From contig CANQKJ010000150.1 of NCBI GenBank assembly GCA_947624465.1, positions 1 through 5,466 on the forward strand: a stretch of DNA of 5,466 bases, written 5' to 3'. The notes beneath the pieces were generated by a model. That model ran no database searches. It saw only the letters and a program-made list of their open reading frames with translations, and was not told the DNA's origin. Made by a program: the position numbers and the translations under genes. Below, one piece after another: positions 1 to 5,361 of this stretch (its first letter is position 1; each line of letters starts with the position of its first letter). Origin of the DNA: an uncultured Oscillospiraceae bacterium. GTDB taxonomy: Bacteria; Bacillota; Clostridia; Oscillospirales; Oscillospiraceae.

Positions 1-635
1 CCGCCAAGCGGCTGGCCTACGGCGCCCTGGACATCGACATGGTGGTGGGGCCCTCGGAGGTGCTGGTCATCGCGGATGTGAGCGCCGACCCGAAATTCGT
101 GGCCGCCGACCTGCTCTCCCAGGCGGAGCACGACCGGCTGGCCTCCGCCGTGCTGCTCACCGATTCCATGGAGCTGGCGGAGGCGGTGGACGGGGAGATC
201 GTCCGGCAGACGGGGTATCTCAGCCGCTCCGAGATCATGGAGGCTTCTCTCCGGGACTTCGGTTGCGCCATCGTGTGCGAGTCCCTGGAACAATGCGTGG
301 ACCTGGCCAACCGCATCGCCCCGGAGCATCTGGAGATCGTCACCAAAGCGCCCAGGGACCTGCTGCCCATGGTCAAAAACGCCGGGGCGGTGTTCCTGGG
401 GGCCTGGACGCCGGAGCCTCTGGGAGACTAGCTGGCGGGGCCGGATCACGTGCTGCCCACCAGCGGCACAGCCCGGTTCTTCTCGCCCCTGAGCGTGGAC
501 AGCTTTCTCAAGACCATGAGCGTGCTGGAGTTCGACCGCTCCTCCCTGGAGCCCATCTCCGGGGAGATCACCGCCCTGGCGGAGTGTGAAAAGCTCACCG
601 CCCACGCCAACTCCATCCGCGTCCGCTTTGAGTAA
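1..635 (+). pseudogene. hisD: Histidinol dehydrogenase, C-terminal part, interrupted by an in-frame TAG
   Basis: HisD is the NAD-dependent, zinc-dependent enzyme that oxidises L-histidinol to L-histidine in the last two steps of the pathway. The frame is open from position 3 and begins inside the gene, so the N-terminal half lies outside the window. Family signatures are clear: IDMVVGPSEVLVIAD, LLSQAEHD (Gln codon 120-122 and His codon 129-131, the E. coli Q259/H262 zinc-site pair), and RIAPEHLE (codons 324-329, the catalytic Glu326-His327 pair). PEPLGD follows, with the zinc-ligand Asp360 equivalent at 426-428. The next codon, normally Tyr, is TAG at 429-431. The same frame continues for 67 more codons with LAGPDHVLPTSGTARF and KLTAHANS (His codon 603-605, the His419 zinc ligand) to a TAA at 633-635. 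The protein stopping at TAG would lack this ligand and the C-terminal domain and should be inactive. The remaining sequence shows no drift, so the lesion is recent, is a sequencing error, or is read through. Confidence 0.93.
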
Positions 636-647
636 GGAGGAACGACC

Positions 648-1256
648 ATGAACGTACCCATCTTCGAGGCGGGGGAGAGGCCCCGGGCCTATGTCCTCTC
701 CCGCAAGACCAAAGAGACCGAGATCGAGGCCAGTCTGTGCCTGGACGGGGGAGAGGTTAGCGTCTCCACCGGCATCGGCTTCTTCGACCATATGCTCACC
801 GCCCTGGCCTTCTACGCCGGATGGGGGCTGACTCTTGCCGCCAAAGGCGATCTGGAGGTGGACGGCCACCACACCGTGGAGGACACGGGCATCGTGCTGG
901 GGCAGGCCTTCGCGGCGGCCCTGGGGGATAAGAAGGGCGTCCGGCGCTTTGGGACGGCCTTCGTTCCCATGGACGAGGCCCTGTGCCGCACGGTGCTGGA
1001 CCTGTCCAACCGGCCCTTCCTGGTGTTCGACGCGCCTATGCCCCAGCCCATGATCGGAGCCTATGACGCCTGCCTGACGGCGGAGTTCATGCGCGCGTTC
1101 GCCTTCAACGCCGGGATCACCCTCCACCAGAAGTGCGAGTACGGCGCCAACGCCCACCACATCACCGAGGCACTGTTCAAGTCCCTGGGGCTGGCCCTGA
1201 AGGAGGCCGCCCGGGTGGAAGGGACCGGGGTGACCTCCACCAAGGGCGCCCTGTGA
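648..1256 (+). CDS. hisB: Imidazoleglycerol-phosphate dehydratase (monofunctional HisB)
   Basis: This enzyme dehydrates imidazole glycerol phosphate to imidazole acetol phosphate, in the cytoplasm. The 202-residue product is a single-domain IGPD with no histidinol-phosphatase fusion. The two tandem half-repeats and their manganese-binding motifs are intact: FFDHM (residues 45-49), DGHHTVEDTG (72-81), VPMDEA (106-111), NAHHITEA (168-175) and the C-terminal STKG (197-200). The first 12 or so residues before RAYVLSRKTKET are a small extension beyond the usual start. The ATG is well supported by AAGGAGG at 634-640, 7 nt upstream, which overlaps the hisD stop codon, so the two genes are closely coupled. 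hisC is often found between hisD and hisB but is absent here. No defect is visible in this gene. Confidence 0.97.
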   Translation: MNVPIFEAGERPRAYVLSRKTKETEIEASLCLDGGEVSVSTGIGFFDHMLTALAFYAGWGLTLAAKGDLEVDGHHTVEDTGIVLGQAFAAALGDKKGVRRFGTAFVPMDEALCRTVLDLSNRPFLVFDAPMPQPMIGAYDACLTAEFMRAFAFNAGITLHQKCEYGANAHHITEALFKSLGLALKEAARVEGTGVTSTKGAL

Positions 1257-1296
1257 CGGGCTGTGCCCCTGCCGCCTTGACGAAATACTGCGGGAT

Positions 1297-1917
1297 GTGG
1301 TTTTCTTGAAGAGAACGATCGCCATTGTGGACTACGGCGTGGGCAATCTGAAGAGCGTGGCCAACGCCCTTGGCTATCTGGGGCTGGACAGCGCCGTCAC
1401 CGACGACCCGGTCGAGTTGGAGCGGGCGGACGCCGTCATCCTCCCCGGCGTGGGGGCCTTCCCCGATGCGGCGGACAAGCTCCGGCGGAAGGGGATGGAC
1501 AGGGCGCTGACCGCCCAGGCGGGCCGGAAGCCCATTCTGGGCATCTGCCTGGGGATGCAGCTTCTGTTCGACCGGGGAGAGGAGATCCGGGACTGTGAAG
1601 GACTTGGACTTGTCAGCGGACGGGTGGAGCGCATCCAAACCGATTTGAAGCTGCCGCATATCGGCTGGAACAGCCTGTCCTTTCCAAATCCGTCGCCCCT
1701 GTTCAGGGGGCTGGACGAGGGGACGTACGTCTACTTCGTCCACTCCTACCGCGGCGTGGCCGCCCGGAAGGAGGACGTGCTGGCCGTGACGGACTACGGT
1801 ACGCCCGTGGTGGCGGCGGTGGGCCGGAACGGGGTATACGGCTGCCAGTTCCACCCGGAGAAGAGCGGCGAGGCCGGTCTGCAGATCCTGAGGAATTTTG
1901 GGGAGTTGAGAAAATGA
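1297..1917 (+). CDS. hisH: Imidazole glycerol phosphate synthase, glutaminase subunit
   Basis: HisH hydrolyses glutamine and passes ammonia to HisF, its partner in the heterodimeric synthase that makes imidazole glycerol phosphate and AICAR from PRFAR. The product is a class I glutamine amidotransferase of up to 206 residues. IAIVDYGVGNLKS lies near the N terminus and PGVGAF at 50-55. The nucleophile Cys84 sits in GICLGMQ, and PHIGWN (120-125) and YFVHSY (146-151) are family motifs. His186 and Glu188 in QFHPEKS complete the catalytic triad. The start is uncertain: GTG at 1297 gives the longest frame and TTG at 1306 would give a more usual N terminus. Neither has a convincing Shine-Dalgarno sequence, only GCGGGA at 1290-1295. 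The gene follows hisB after 40 nt and its TGA overlaps the hisA ATG. It looks intact, but its partner HisF has a deletion at the subunit interface region. Confidence 0.95.
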   Translation: MVFLKRTIAIVDYGVGNLKSVANALGYLGLDSAVTDDPVELERADAVILPGVGAFPDAADKLRRKGMDRALTAQAGRKPILGICLGMQLLFDRGEEIRDCEGLGLVSGRVERIQTDLKLPHIGWNSLSFPNPSPLFRGLDEGTYVYFVHSYRGVAARKEDVLAVTDYGTPVVAAVGRNGVYGCQFHPEKSGEAGLQILRNFGELRK

Positions 1918-2639
1918 TCCTGTTTCCCGCCATCGATATGAAGGACGGCCGGTGCGTCCGGCTGAAAAGGGGGGACTTCGCCACCGTCCATCAGGTGGCC
2001 GCCAGCCCCCTGAAGGTGGCAAAGCAGTTCGCCGCCGCCGGGGCCAAATGGGTCCACATGGTGGACCTGGACGGCGCACGGGACGGAGTGCGCAAAAATT
2101 TCCCCCTGATCTACGAGGTCATCGAAAACTCCGGCCTGAAGGTGGAGCTGGGCGGCGGCATCAAAAACGAGCTGGACGCCATCACCGTGGGGGAGGCCGG
2201 CGTGGGCCGGATGGTCATCGGGTCCGCCGCCGTGACCAGGCCCGAGCTGGTGGAATACGCCCTCCGGCAGTATGGGCCGGAGCGGGTGGCGGTGGGCATC
2301 GACGCGCTGAACGGCAGGGTGCGCACCGCCGGCTGGGAGGAGGACACCGGGCTGGACTGCCTGGAGTTCGCCGGGCGGATGGAAGAGCTGGGCGTGAAGT
2401 ATCTCATTTATACCGACATCGCCGCCGACGGGATGCTGTCCGGGCCCTCCTATGAGCAGCTTGCCGCCCTGCAAAAGCGGGTCTCCTGCCGCATCACCGC
2501 CAGCGGCGGGGTCGCCGCCCTGGACGACGTGAAGCGCCTCCGGGACATGGGGCTGTACGCCGCCATCATCGGCAAGGCGTACTACGCCGGCGCTATCGAC
2601 CTTAACGAGGCCGTCCGGGAGGCGGGGGAGCAGTGTTAG
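1914..2639 (+). CDS. hisA: ProFAR isomerase (phosphoribosylformimino-AICAR-P isomerase)
   Basis: HisA performs the Amadori rearrangement of ProFAR to PRFAR, the substrate of the HisH-HisF synthase. The 241-residue product is a complete half-repeat (beta/alpha)8 barrel. The catalytic Asp8 lies in FPAIDMKDG, and the second catalytic Asp130 lies in [12 protein letters not shown]. Trp141 and Thr167 ([13 protein letters not shown]) follow at their expected places. Phosphate-binding glycine motifs are GGGI (80-83) and ASGGV (196-200), and IGKAYY closes the barrel. The length and every strand agree with the family, in contrast to the next gene. The ATG at 1914 overlaps the hisH TGA by 4 nt (ATGA) and has GGGGAG at 1900-1905, indicating translational coupling. 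The stop is TAG at 2637-2639, the same codon that interrupts hisD. If TAG were read through in this organism, the protein would gain only 15 residues before a TGA. Confidence 0.97.
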   Translation: MILFPAIDMKDGRCVRLKRGDFATVHQVAASPLKVAKQFAAAGAKWVHMVDLDGARDGVRKNFPLIYEVIENSGLKVELGGGIKNELDAITVGEAGVGRMVIGSAAVTRPELVEYALRQYGPERVAVGIDALNGRVRTAGWEEDTGLDCLEFAGRMEELGVKYLIYTDIAADGMLSGPSYEQLAALQKRVSCRITASGGVAALDDVKRLRDMGLYAAIIGKAYYAGAIDLNEAVREAGEQC

Positions 2640-3325
2640 CCAAGCGCATCATCCCCTGCCTGGACGTGCGGGACGGCCGGGTGGTGAAAGGGGTCAACTT
2701 TGTCAACATCAGGGATGCCGGCGACCCGGTGGAGCTTGCCAAATACTACTCGGACCAGGGGGCGGACGAGATCGTCTTTTTGGACATCACCGCCACCAGC
2801 GACGCCCGTGACACCGTGGCCGACGTGGTGGAGCGCACCGCCGCCCAGGTATTCGTCCCCCTCACCGTGGGGGGCGGCATCCGAACGTTGGAGGACTTTC
2901 GGCGGCTGCTCCGGGCGGGGGAGCGGTTCGGAAGCCAGTGCGTGGTGCTGGCCATCGACGCGCGGAAGCGGCCCGAGGGCTGGTACGAGGTGGTGACGGC
3001 CGGAGGCCGCACCCCCACGGGCATCGACGCTATCCAGTGGGCCAAGCGGGGCCAGGAATTGGGGGCGGGGGAGATCCTGCTCACCTCCATGGACGCCGAC
3101 GGCACCAGGGCCGGGTTCGATCTGGAGATGACGAGGGCGGTGACCGAGGCGGTCTCCATCCCGGTGATCGCCTCCGGCGGGTGCGGGTCTCTGGAGCATT
3201 TCGCCGAGGTGTTCGAGGCCACCAACTGCGACGCCGCCCTGGCGGCCTCCCTGTTCCACTTCGGGGAGCTGACGGTCCCCCAGGTGAAGGACTATCTGCG
3301 TTCCCGGAATATCCCCGTGAGGTGA
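2633..3325 (+). CDS. hisF: Imidazole glycerol phosphate synthase, cyclase subunit, with a 21-residue internal deletion
   Basis: HisF uses ammonia from HisH to close the imidazole ring. The product has 230 residues where the family has about 252. It opens with [23 protein letters not shown] (written here as two parts: [12 protein letters not shown], then [11 protein letters not shown]), giving catalytic Asp11 and Lys19. [20 protein letters not shown] (79-89), AIDA with Asp109 (Asp130 in Thermotoga), [13 protein letters not shown] and VIASGGCG all follow in order. Between LLRAG (92-96) and ERFGSQ (97-102) the segment usually read as ADKVSIN-SAAV-NPELI-EAA is missing. The offset from Thermotoga numbering is exactly 21 residues from there on. 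The loss takes strand beta-4 with Asp98, Lys99 and Asn103 (Thermotoga numbering), so the barrel should not fold or work normally. The GTG start overlaps the hisA end by 7 nt, with GGGAGG at 2617-2622. The frame is fully kept, so it is annotated as a CDS, but activity is doubtful. Confidence 0.93.
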   Translation: MLAKRIIPCLDVRDGRVVKGVNFVNIRDAGDPVELAKYYSDQGADEIVFLDITATSDARDTVADVVERTAAQVFVPLTVGGGIRTLEDFRRLLRAGERFGSQCVVLAIDARKRPEGWYEVVTAGGRTPTGIDAIQWAKRGQELGAGEILLTSMDADGTRAGFDLEMTRAVTEAVSIPVIASGGCGSLEHFAEVFEATNCDAALAASLFHFGELTVPQVKDYLRSRNIPVR

Positions 3326-3330
3326 GGAAT

Positions 3331-3651
3331 ATGTTCGATCTGGACCGGTTGTTTCAAAAATCAGATCTGATCCCGGTGATCGTCCAGCACGCGGAGAAGA
3401 AGGACGTGCTGATGCTGGGCTTCACCAACCGGGAGGCGGTGGAGCTGACCCTGAAAACCAAGACCGCCTGGTTCTGGTCACGGAGCAGGGGGGAGCTGTG
3501 GAACAAGGGGGCCACGTCGGGCAATTACCTCCATGTGAAGCAAATTTTTACCGACTGCGACACCGACTCCCTGCTGTACCTCTGCGACCCGGACGGACCC
3601 GCCTGCCACACCGGGGCGTACTCTTGCTTTTTCCAGGAAATAGAGCTATAA
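3331..3651 (+). CDS. hisI: Phosphoribosyl-AMP cyclohydrolase
   Basis: HisI opens the adenine ring of phosphoribosyl-AMP, the third step of the pathway, giving ProFAR for HisA. The 106-residue product is the stand-alone enzyme; HisE is encoded separately rather than fused as in enteric HisIE. Diagnostic motifs are VLMLGFTNREA (26-36), WSRSRGELWNKGATSGN (49-65), the metal-binding DCDTD (75-79, with Asp75, Cys76, Asp77 and Asp79) and ACHTGAYSC (91-99). Cys76, Cys92 and Cys99 are the expected zinc ligands. The ATG at 3331 is 5 nt after the hisF TGA, and GGTGAGG at 3321-3327 overlaps that stop codon as the ribosome binding site. The frame stays open far upstream to about 2938, but that part reads across hisF in a wrong frame and is not HisI. 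No defect is visible. Confidence 0.96.
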   Translation: MFDLDRLFQKSDLIPVIVQHAEKKDVLMLGFTNREAVELTLKTKTAWFWSRSRGELWNKGATSGNYLHVKQIFTDCDTDSLLYLCDPDGPACHTGAYSCFFQEIEL

Positions 3652-3698
3652 TCAGTTCAAAGCCCGCGAAAAACTGGGCAGACTAAGGACGTGATACC

Positions 3699-4028
3699 AT
3701 GAACGACGGCGTTTTGCAGAGCCTCTACCGGGTGGTGCTGGACCGGAAGGCCCATCCCCAGGAGGGCTCCTACACCTGTTACCTGTTCGACAAAGGGCTG
3801 GACAAGATCCTGAAAAAGGTGGGCGAGGAGTGCGCCGAGACCATCATCGCCGCCAAGAACGATGTGCCCGCCGACACGGTGGGGGAGATCTCCGACCTGA
3901 TCTATCACCTGATGGTGATGATGGCGGAGAAGGACATCCCCCTGGACGACGTGCTGGCGGAGCTGGACCGGCGCTCCCAGAAAATCGGCAACCTGAAGCA
4001 GATGCGGCAGACGGATAAGGAGACTTGA
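3699..4028 (+). CDS. hisE: Phosphoribosyl-ATP pyrophosphatase
   Basis: HisE removes pyrophosphate from phosphoribosyl-ATP to give phosphoribosyl-AMP, the step just before HisI. The 109-residue product has the all-alpha MazG-like fold signature: YLFDKGLDKILKKVGEE (28-44), CAETIIAAKND, then EISDLIYHLMVMMAEKDI (63-80). The acidic residues Glu43, Glu44, Glu47, Glu63 and Asp66 match the magnesium-binding helices of the family. The start is the ATG at 3699 with AAGGA at 3685-3689, 9 nt upstream. A 47-nt gap separates it from hisI, the longest gap inside this operon; it holds only a weak GCCC/GGGC inverted pair and nothing I would call a terminator. The TGA lies 1 nt before the next gene, and AAGGAG at 4017-4022 near the end of hisE serves as that gene's ribosome binding site. 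The gene appears intact. Confidence 0.96.
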   Translation: MNDGVLQSLYRVVLDRKAHPQEGSYTCYLFDKGLDKILKKVGEECAETIIAAKNDVPADTVGEISDLIYHLMVMMAEKDIPLDDVLAELDRRSQKIGNLKQMRQTDKET

Positions 4029-4029
4029 A

Positions 4030-4776
4030 ATGGACGAAAACAACTATCATTACAACGGGAACCAATACCCGCAGCAGTACAGCTTTGACAGCGCCTACGC
4101 GCCCCCTCTCACCCTGAACCAATACATCGCCCGCACCTTCGGGTGGATGTTCCTGGGGCTGCTGCTCACCTTCGCCGTGGCGGTGGGGATGGTCCTGTCC
4201 GGGCTGGTGTTCTCCCTGATGGCCACGCCCTATGTGCTCATCGCCCTGACGGTGGTGGAGCTGATCGTGGTCATCGCCTTCTCCGCCACCCTGCTCAAGC
4301 GTTCTGTGGGGGTCACCAGGGGGCTGTTCTTCCTGTACTCCGTCCTTAACGGGGTGGTGTTCTCCCTCTATTTCCTCCTGTTCGACGTGGTGAATCTGAT
4401 GGCGGTATTCCTTCTCACCGCCCTGTTCTTCGGGGCCTTCGCCCTCTACGGGCGGTTCACCCGCACCGACCTGTCCCGGCTGGGCCCTATCCTCGTGGGC
4501 GGGCTGATCTTCCTCATCATCGCCGGCCTGCTGATGGCCTTCATCCCCGGCTTCTCCTTTCTGGAGCGGATCGTGTGTATGATCGGGATTGTCATCTTCC
4601 TGTGCTTCACCGCCTACGACGTGCAGAAGATCAAGGCCAACTACGCCTTCTTTTGCAACGACAGCGTGATGCTGCAAAAGGCGTCGGTCTACTCGGCGCT
4701 GCAGCTCTACCTGGACTTCATCAACCTGTTCCTGTATCTGTTGCGGTTCTTCGGGAACAGCAGGAGCAGCAGGTAA
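4030..4776 (+). CDS. Bax inhibitor-1 (BI-1/YccA/YbhL/YetJ-like) family membrane protein
   Basis: This 248-residue integral membrane protein belongs to the TMBIM/BI-1 family; characterised bacterial members such as Bacillus YetJ conduct calcium in a pH-dependent way, but the role here is unknown. A polar, Tyr/Gln/Asn-rich N-terminal tail (about 1-30) is followed by about seven hydrophobic segments near 36-58, 65-88, 97-118, 121-140, 151-173, 178-196 and 217-239. The family hallmark at the end is clear: FTAYDVQKIK (193-202) and ALQLYLDFINLFLYLLRFFG (223-242). Asp197 and Asp229 are candidates for the buried aspartate pair thought to gate YetJ. It starts 1 nt after hisE with AAGGAG at 4017-4022, so it is almost certainly co-transcribed with the his genes, and a terminator follows at 4784-4813. 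Nothing in the sequence links it to histidine synthesis, so it may simply be a passenger at the operon end. Confidence 0.9.
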   Translation: MDENNYHYNGNQYPQQYSFDSAYAPPLTLNQYIARTFGWMFLGLLLTFAVAVGMVLSGLVFSLMATPYVLIALTVVELIVVIAFSATLLKRSVGVTRGLFFLYSVLNGVVFSLYFLLFDVVNLMAVFLLTALFFGAFALYGRFTRTDLSRLGPILVGGLIFLIIAGLLMAFIPGFSFLERIVCMIGIVIFLCFTAYDVQKIKANYAFFCNDSVMLQKASVYSALQLYLDFINLFLYLLRFFGNSRSSR

Positions 4777-4783
4777 AGCAGAT

Positions 4784-4813
4784 AAAAACCTCCGGCCATG
4801 CCGGAGGTTTTTT
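4784..4813 (+). terminator. Rho-independent terminator of the his/BI-1 transcription unit
   Basis: An 8-bp GC-rich stem CCTCCGGC/GCCGGAGG (4789-4796 with 4800-4807) has a 3-nt loop CAT and is followed by TTTTTT at 4808-4813. The five A residues before the stem (4784-4788) can pair with the T run, so the hairpin could also stop transcription from the other strand. It begins 8 nt after the stop codon of the BI-1 gene. Confidence 0.93.
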
Positions 4814-4909
4814 ATGTGTACGAAGGGCAGAAAACGGGGCCCCCGCAAAGCGGCCTTTGCTTTGTGGGGAAAGGAGGAGCAGCGGAATGAGCGCGAGATG
4901 ACTTTTTGC

Positions 4910-4950
4910 AAAAAAAGTCGTCGCAAGCGATATGGAGCTTGCGACGACTT
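4910..4950 (-). terminator. Rho-independent terminator of the tRNA-Gly gene
   Basis: A perfect 14-bp inverted repeat (AAGTCGTCGCAAGC at 4915-4928 and its complement at 4937-4950) surrounds an 8-nt loop. Read on the - strand it comes straight after the tRNA and is followed by seven T residues (the A run at 4910-4916). The stem starts at the A of the encoded CCA, so there is practically no trailer besides the terminator itself. Confidence 0.9.
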
Positions 4951-5023
4951 GGAGCAGGTGAGGGGAATCGAACCCCCGTGTTCAGCTTGGGAAGCTGACA
5001 TTCTGCCATTGAACTACACCTGC
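4950..5023 (-). tRNA. tRNA-Gly, anticodon CCC
   Basis: The - strand reads as a complete 74-nt tRNA including an encoded CCA (4950-4952). The acceptor stem is GCAGGTG/CACCTGC (5017-5023 with 4954-4960), with a T discriminator. The D-arm contains GTTCAATGGCAGAAT, and the anticodon stem TCAGC/GCTGA encloses the loop TTCCCAA. The T-arm is CGGGGGTTCGATTCCCC. The anticodon is CCC (plus-strand GGG at 4989-4991), reading the glycine codon GGG, which is used in the neighbouring GC-rich genes. It has its own promoter and terminator and is transcribed convergently to the his operon. No second tRNA adjoins it. Confidence 0.97.
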
Positions 5024-5035
5024 GTCAGCGGGCTT

Positions 5036-5064
5036 ATTATAACAGACTTACCGGGGGATTGCAA
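5036..5064 (-). promoter_or_regulatory. Sigma-70/SigA-type promoter of tRNA-Gly
   Basis: On the - strand, TTGCAA (5059-5064) and a perfect TATAAT (5036-5041) are separated by 17 bp. Transcription should start near 5029, about 6 nt before the mature tRNA 5' end at 5023. An A-rich stretch (GGAAAAAAGGG on the - strand) lies just upstream of the -35 element. Confidence 0.9.
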
Positions 5065-5130
5065 GCCCTTTTTTCCGCCATAAAATACACCATATGGGCG
5101 CCGCGCGAAGCGGGCCACAAGATGTTGCGG

Positions 5131-5155
5131 TCATAAAATTTTTACAAAAAAAGTC
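5131..5155 (+). promoter_or_regulatory. AT-rich upstream (UP-like) element
   Basis: This tract of A and T runs (TCATAAAATTTTTACAAAA and following) lies directly upstream of the -35 box at 5156, at about -36 to -60 from the inferred start. It stands out from the GC-rich surroundings. Position and composition match UP elements contacted by the RNA polymerase alpha subunit; function is inferred. Confidence 0.5.
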
Positions 5156-5184
5156 TTTACAAACAGGTATTTTCTTGCTATAAT
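5156..5184 (+). promoter_or_regulatory. Strong SigA-type promoter of the small ORF unit
   Basis: TTTACA (5156-5161) and a perfect TATAAT (5179-5184) are 17 bp apart. The start should be near 5191, leaving a leader of about 25 nt before the small ORF. It fires away from the tRNA promoter. Confidence 0.88.
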
Positions 5185-5200
5185 ATACAAGAATCTACAG

Positions 5201-5213
5201 AAAGGAGATGATC
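5201..5213 (+). promoter_or_regulatory. Near-perfect Shine-Dalgarno sequence of the small ORF
   Basis: AAAGGAGATGATC matches the full anti-Shine-Dalgarno complement AAAGGAGGTGATC at 12 of 13 positions. It is the strongest ribosome binding site in the window. From AGGAG the spacing is 6 nt to GTG 5214 and 9 nt to ATG 5217, while the in-frame ATG at 5208 is too close to be the start. Confidence 0.8.
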
Positions 5214-5216
5214 GTG

Positions 5217-5300
5217 ATGAAGATCCTCTGGTATTCCGGGCCCCAAGACATTGACGAGCTGATCTTCGCCGGAGAGGAAACCGTTGCCAGCGACCGCTGA
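5217..5300 (+). CDS. Small ORF of 27 codons, function unknown (microprotein or leader peptide)
   Basis: The frame encodes 27 residues beginning MKILWYSGPQDIDELIFAGE and ending in a TGA at 5298-5300. I do not recognise a family. It is mostly acidic, with Asp and Glu in the middle and C-terminal part, a hydrophobic start (ILWY) and no membrane segment, signal peptide or cysteine. It has one Trp and no run of any single amino acid, so it lacks the codon runs expected of an amino-acid attenuator. Support comes from context: a consensus promoter, an AT-rich upstream tract, an almost perfect Shine-Dalgarno sequence and a terminator 28 nt downstream, which together make a self-contained transcript of about 165 nt. 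GTG at 5214 would add one residue. It could be a real microprotein, a leader peptide whose translation controls the hairpins downstream, or the degraded start of a longer gene. Confidence 0.6.
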   Translation: MKILWYSGPQDIDELIFAGEETVASDR

Positions 5301-5328
5301 GAATGGAATCATCGGTATACAGATGAAC

Positions 5329-5356
5329 TCGTCCCTCCGGGGGCGATTTTGTTTTT
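5329..5356 (+). terminator. Rho-independent terminator after the small ORF
   Basis: The 7-bp stem TCGTCCC/GGGGCGA (5329-5335 with 5340-5346, one G-T pair) has a 4-nt loop and is followed by TTTTGTTTTT at 5347-5356. It ends the unit that starts at the 5156 promoter. Confidence 0.85.
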
Positions 5357-5361
5357 GAGGG

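Noticed and set aside
450..635. A separate 61-residue ORF after the hisD stop
   Set aside because: It is in the same frame as hisD and carries the conserved HisD C terminus (VLPTSGTARF, LTAHANS), so it is the rest of hisD and not a new gene.
1277..1310. A possible internal promoter before hisH (TTGACG)
   Set aside because: No -10 box resembling TATAAT lies 16-18 nt downstream.
1177..2079. A 300-residue ORF on the - strand
   Set aside because: It is antisense to hisB, hisH and hisA, all of which have intact family motifs; its Pro/Arg/Gly-rich composition is typical of GC-rich shadow frames.
2938..3651. A long frame joining part of hisF to hisI, suggesting a fusion
   Set aside because: The first part reads hisF in the wrong frame and resembles no protein; HisI homology and a ribosome binding site place the start at 3331.
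4871..4901. AAAGGAGG followed by an ATG, like a gene start
   Set aside because: The first ATG frame ends after four codons and the next runs into the tRNA terminator and tRNA antisense; no promoter is seen.
3844..5001. A 385-residue ORF on the - strand, rich in Glu, His and Gln
   Set aside because: It runs antisense through hisE and the BI-1 gene, crosses two terminators and starts within the tRNA. The composition is what the complement of membrane-protein codons gives.
4950..5023. The tRNA as an integration site of a mobile element
   Set aside because: No integrase, no second copy of the tRNA end and no direct repeat are visible in the window. CRISPR arrays and insertion sequences were also looked for and not seen.
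4814..5083. An 89-residue ORF after the terminator
   Set aside because: It reads through a terminator hairpin and antisense through the tRNA; peptides such as GIEPPCSAWEADILPLNYTC are a known false product of tRNA genes.
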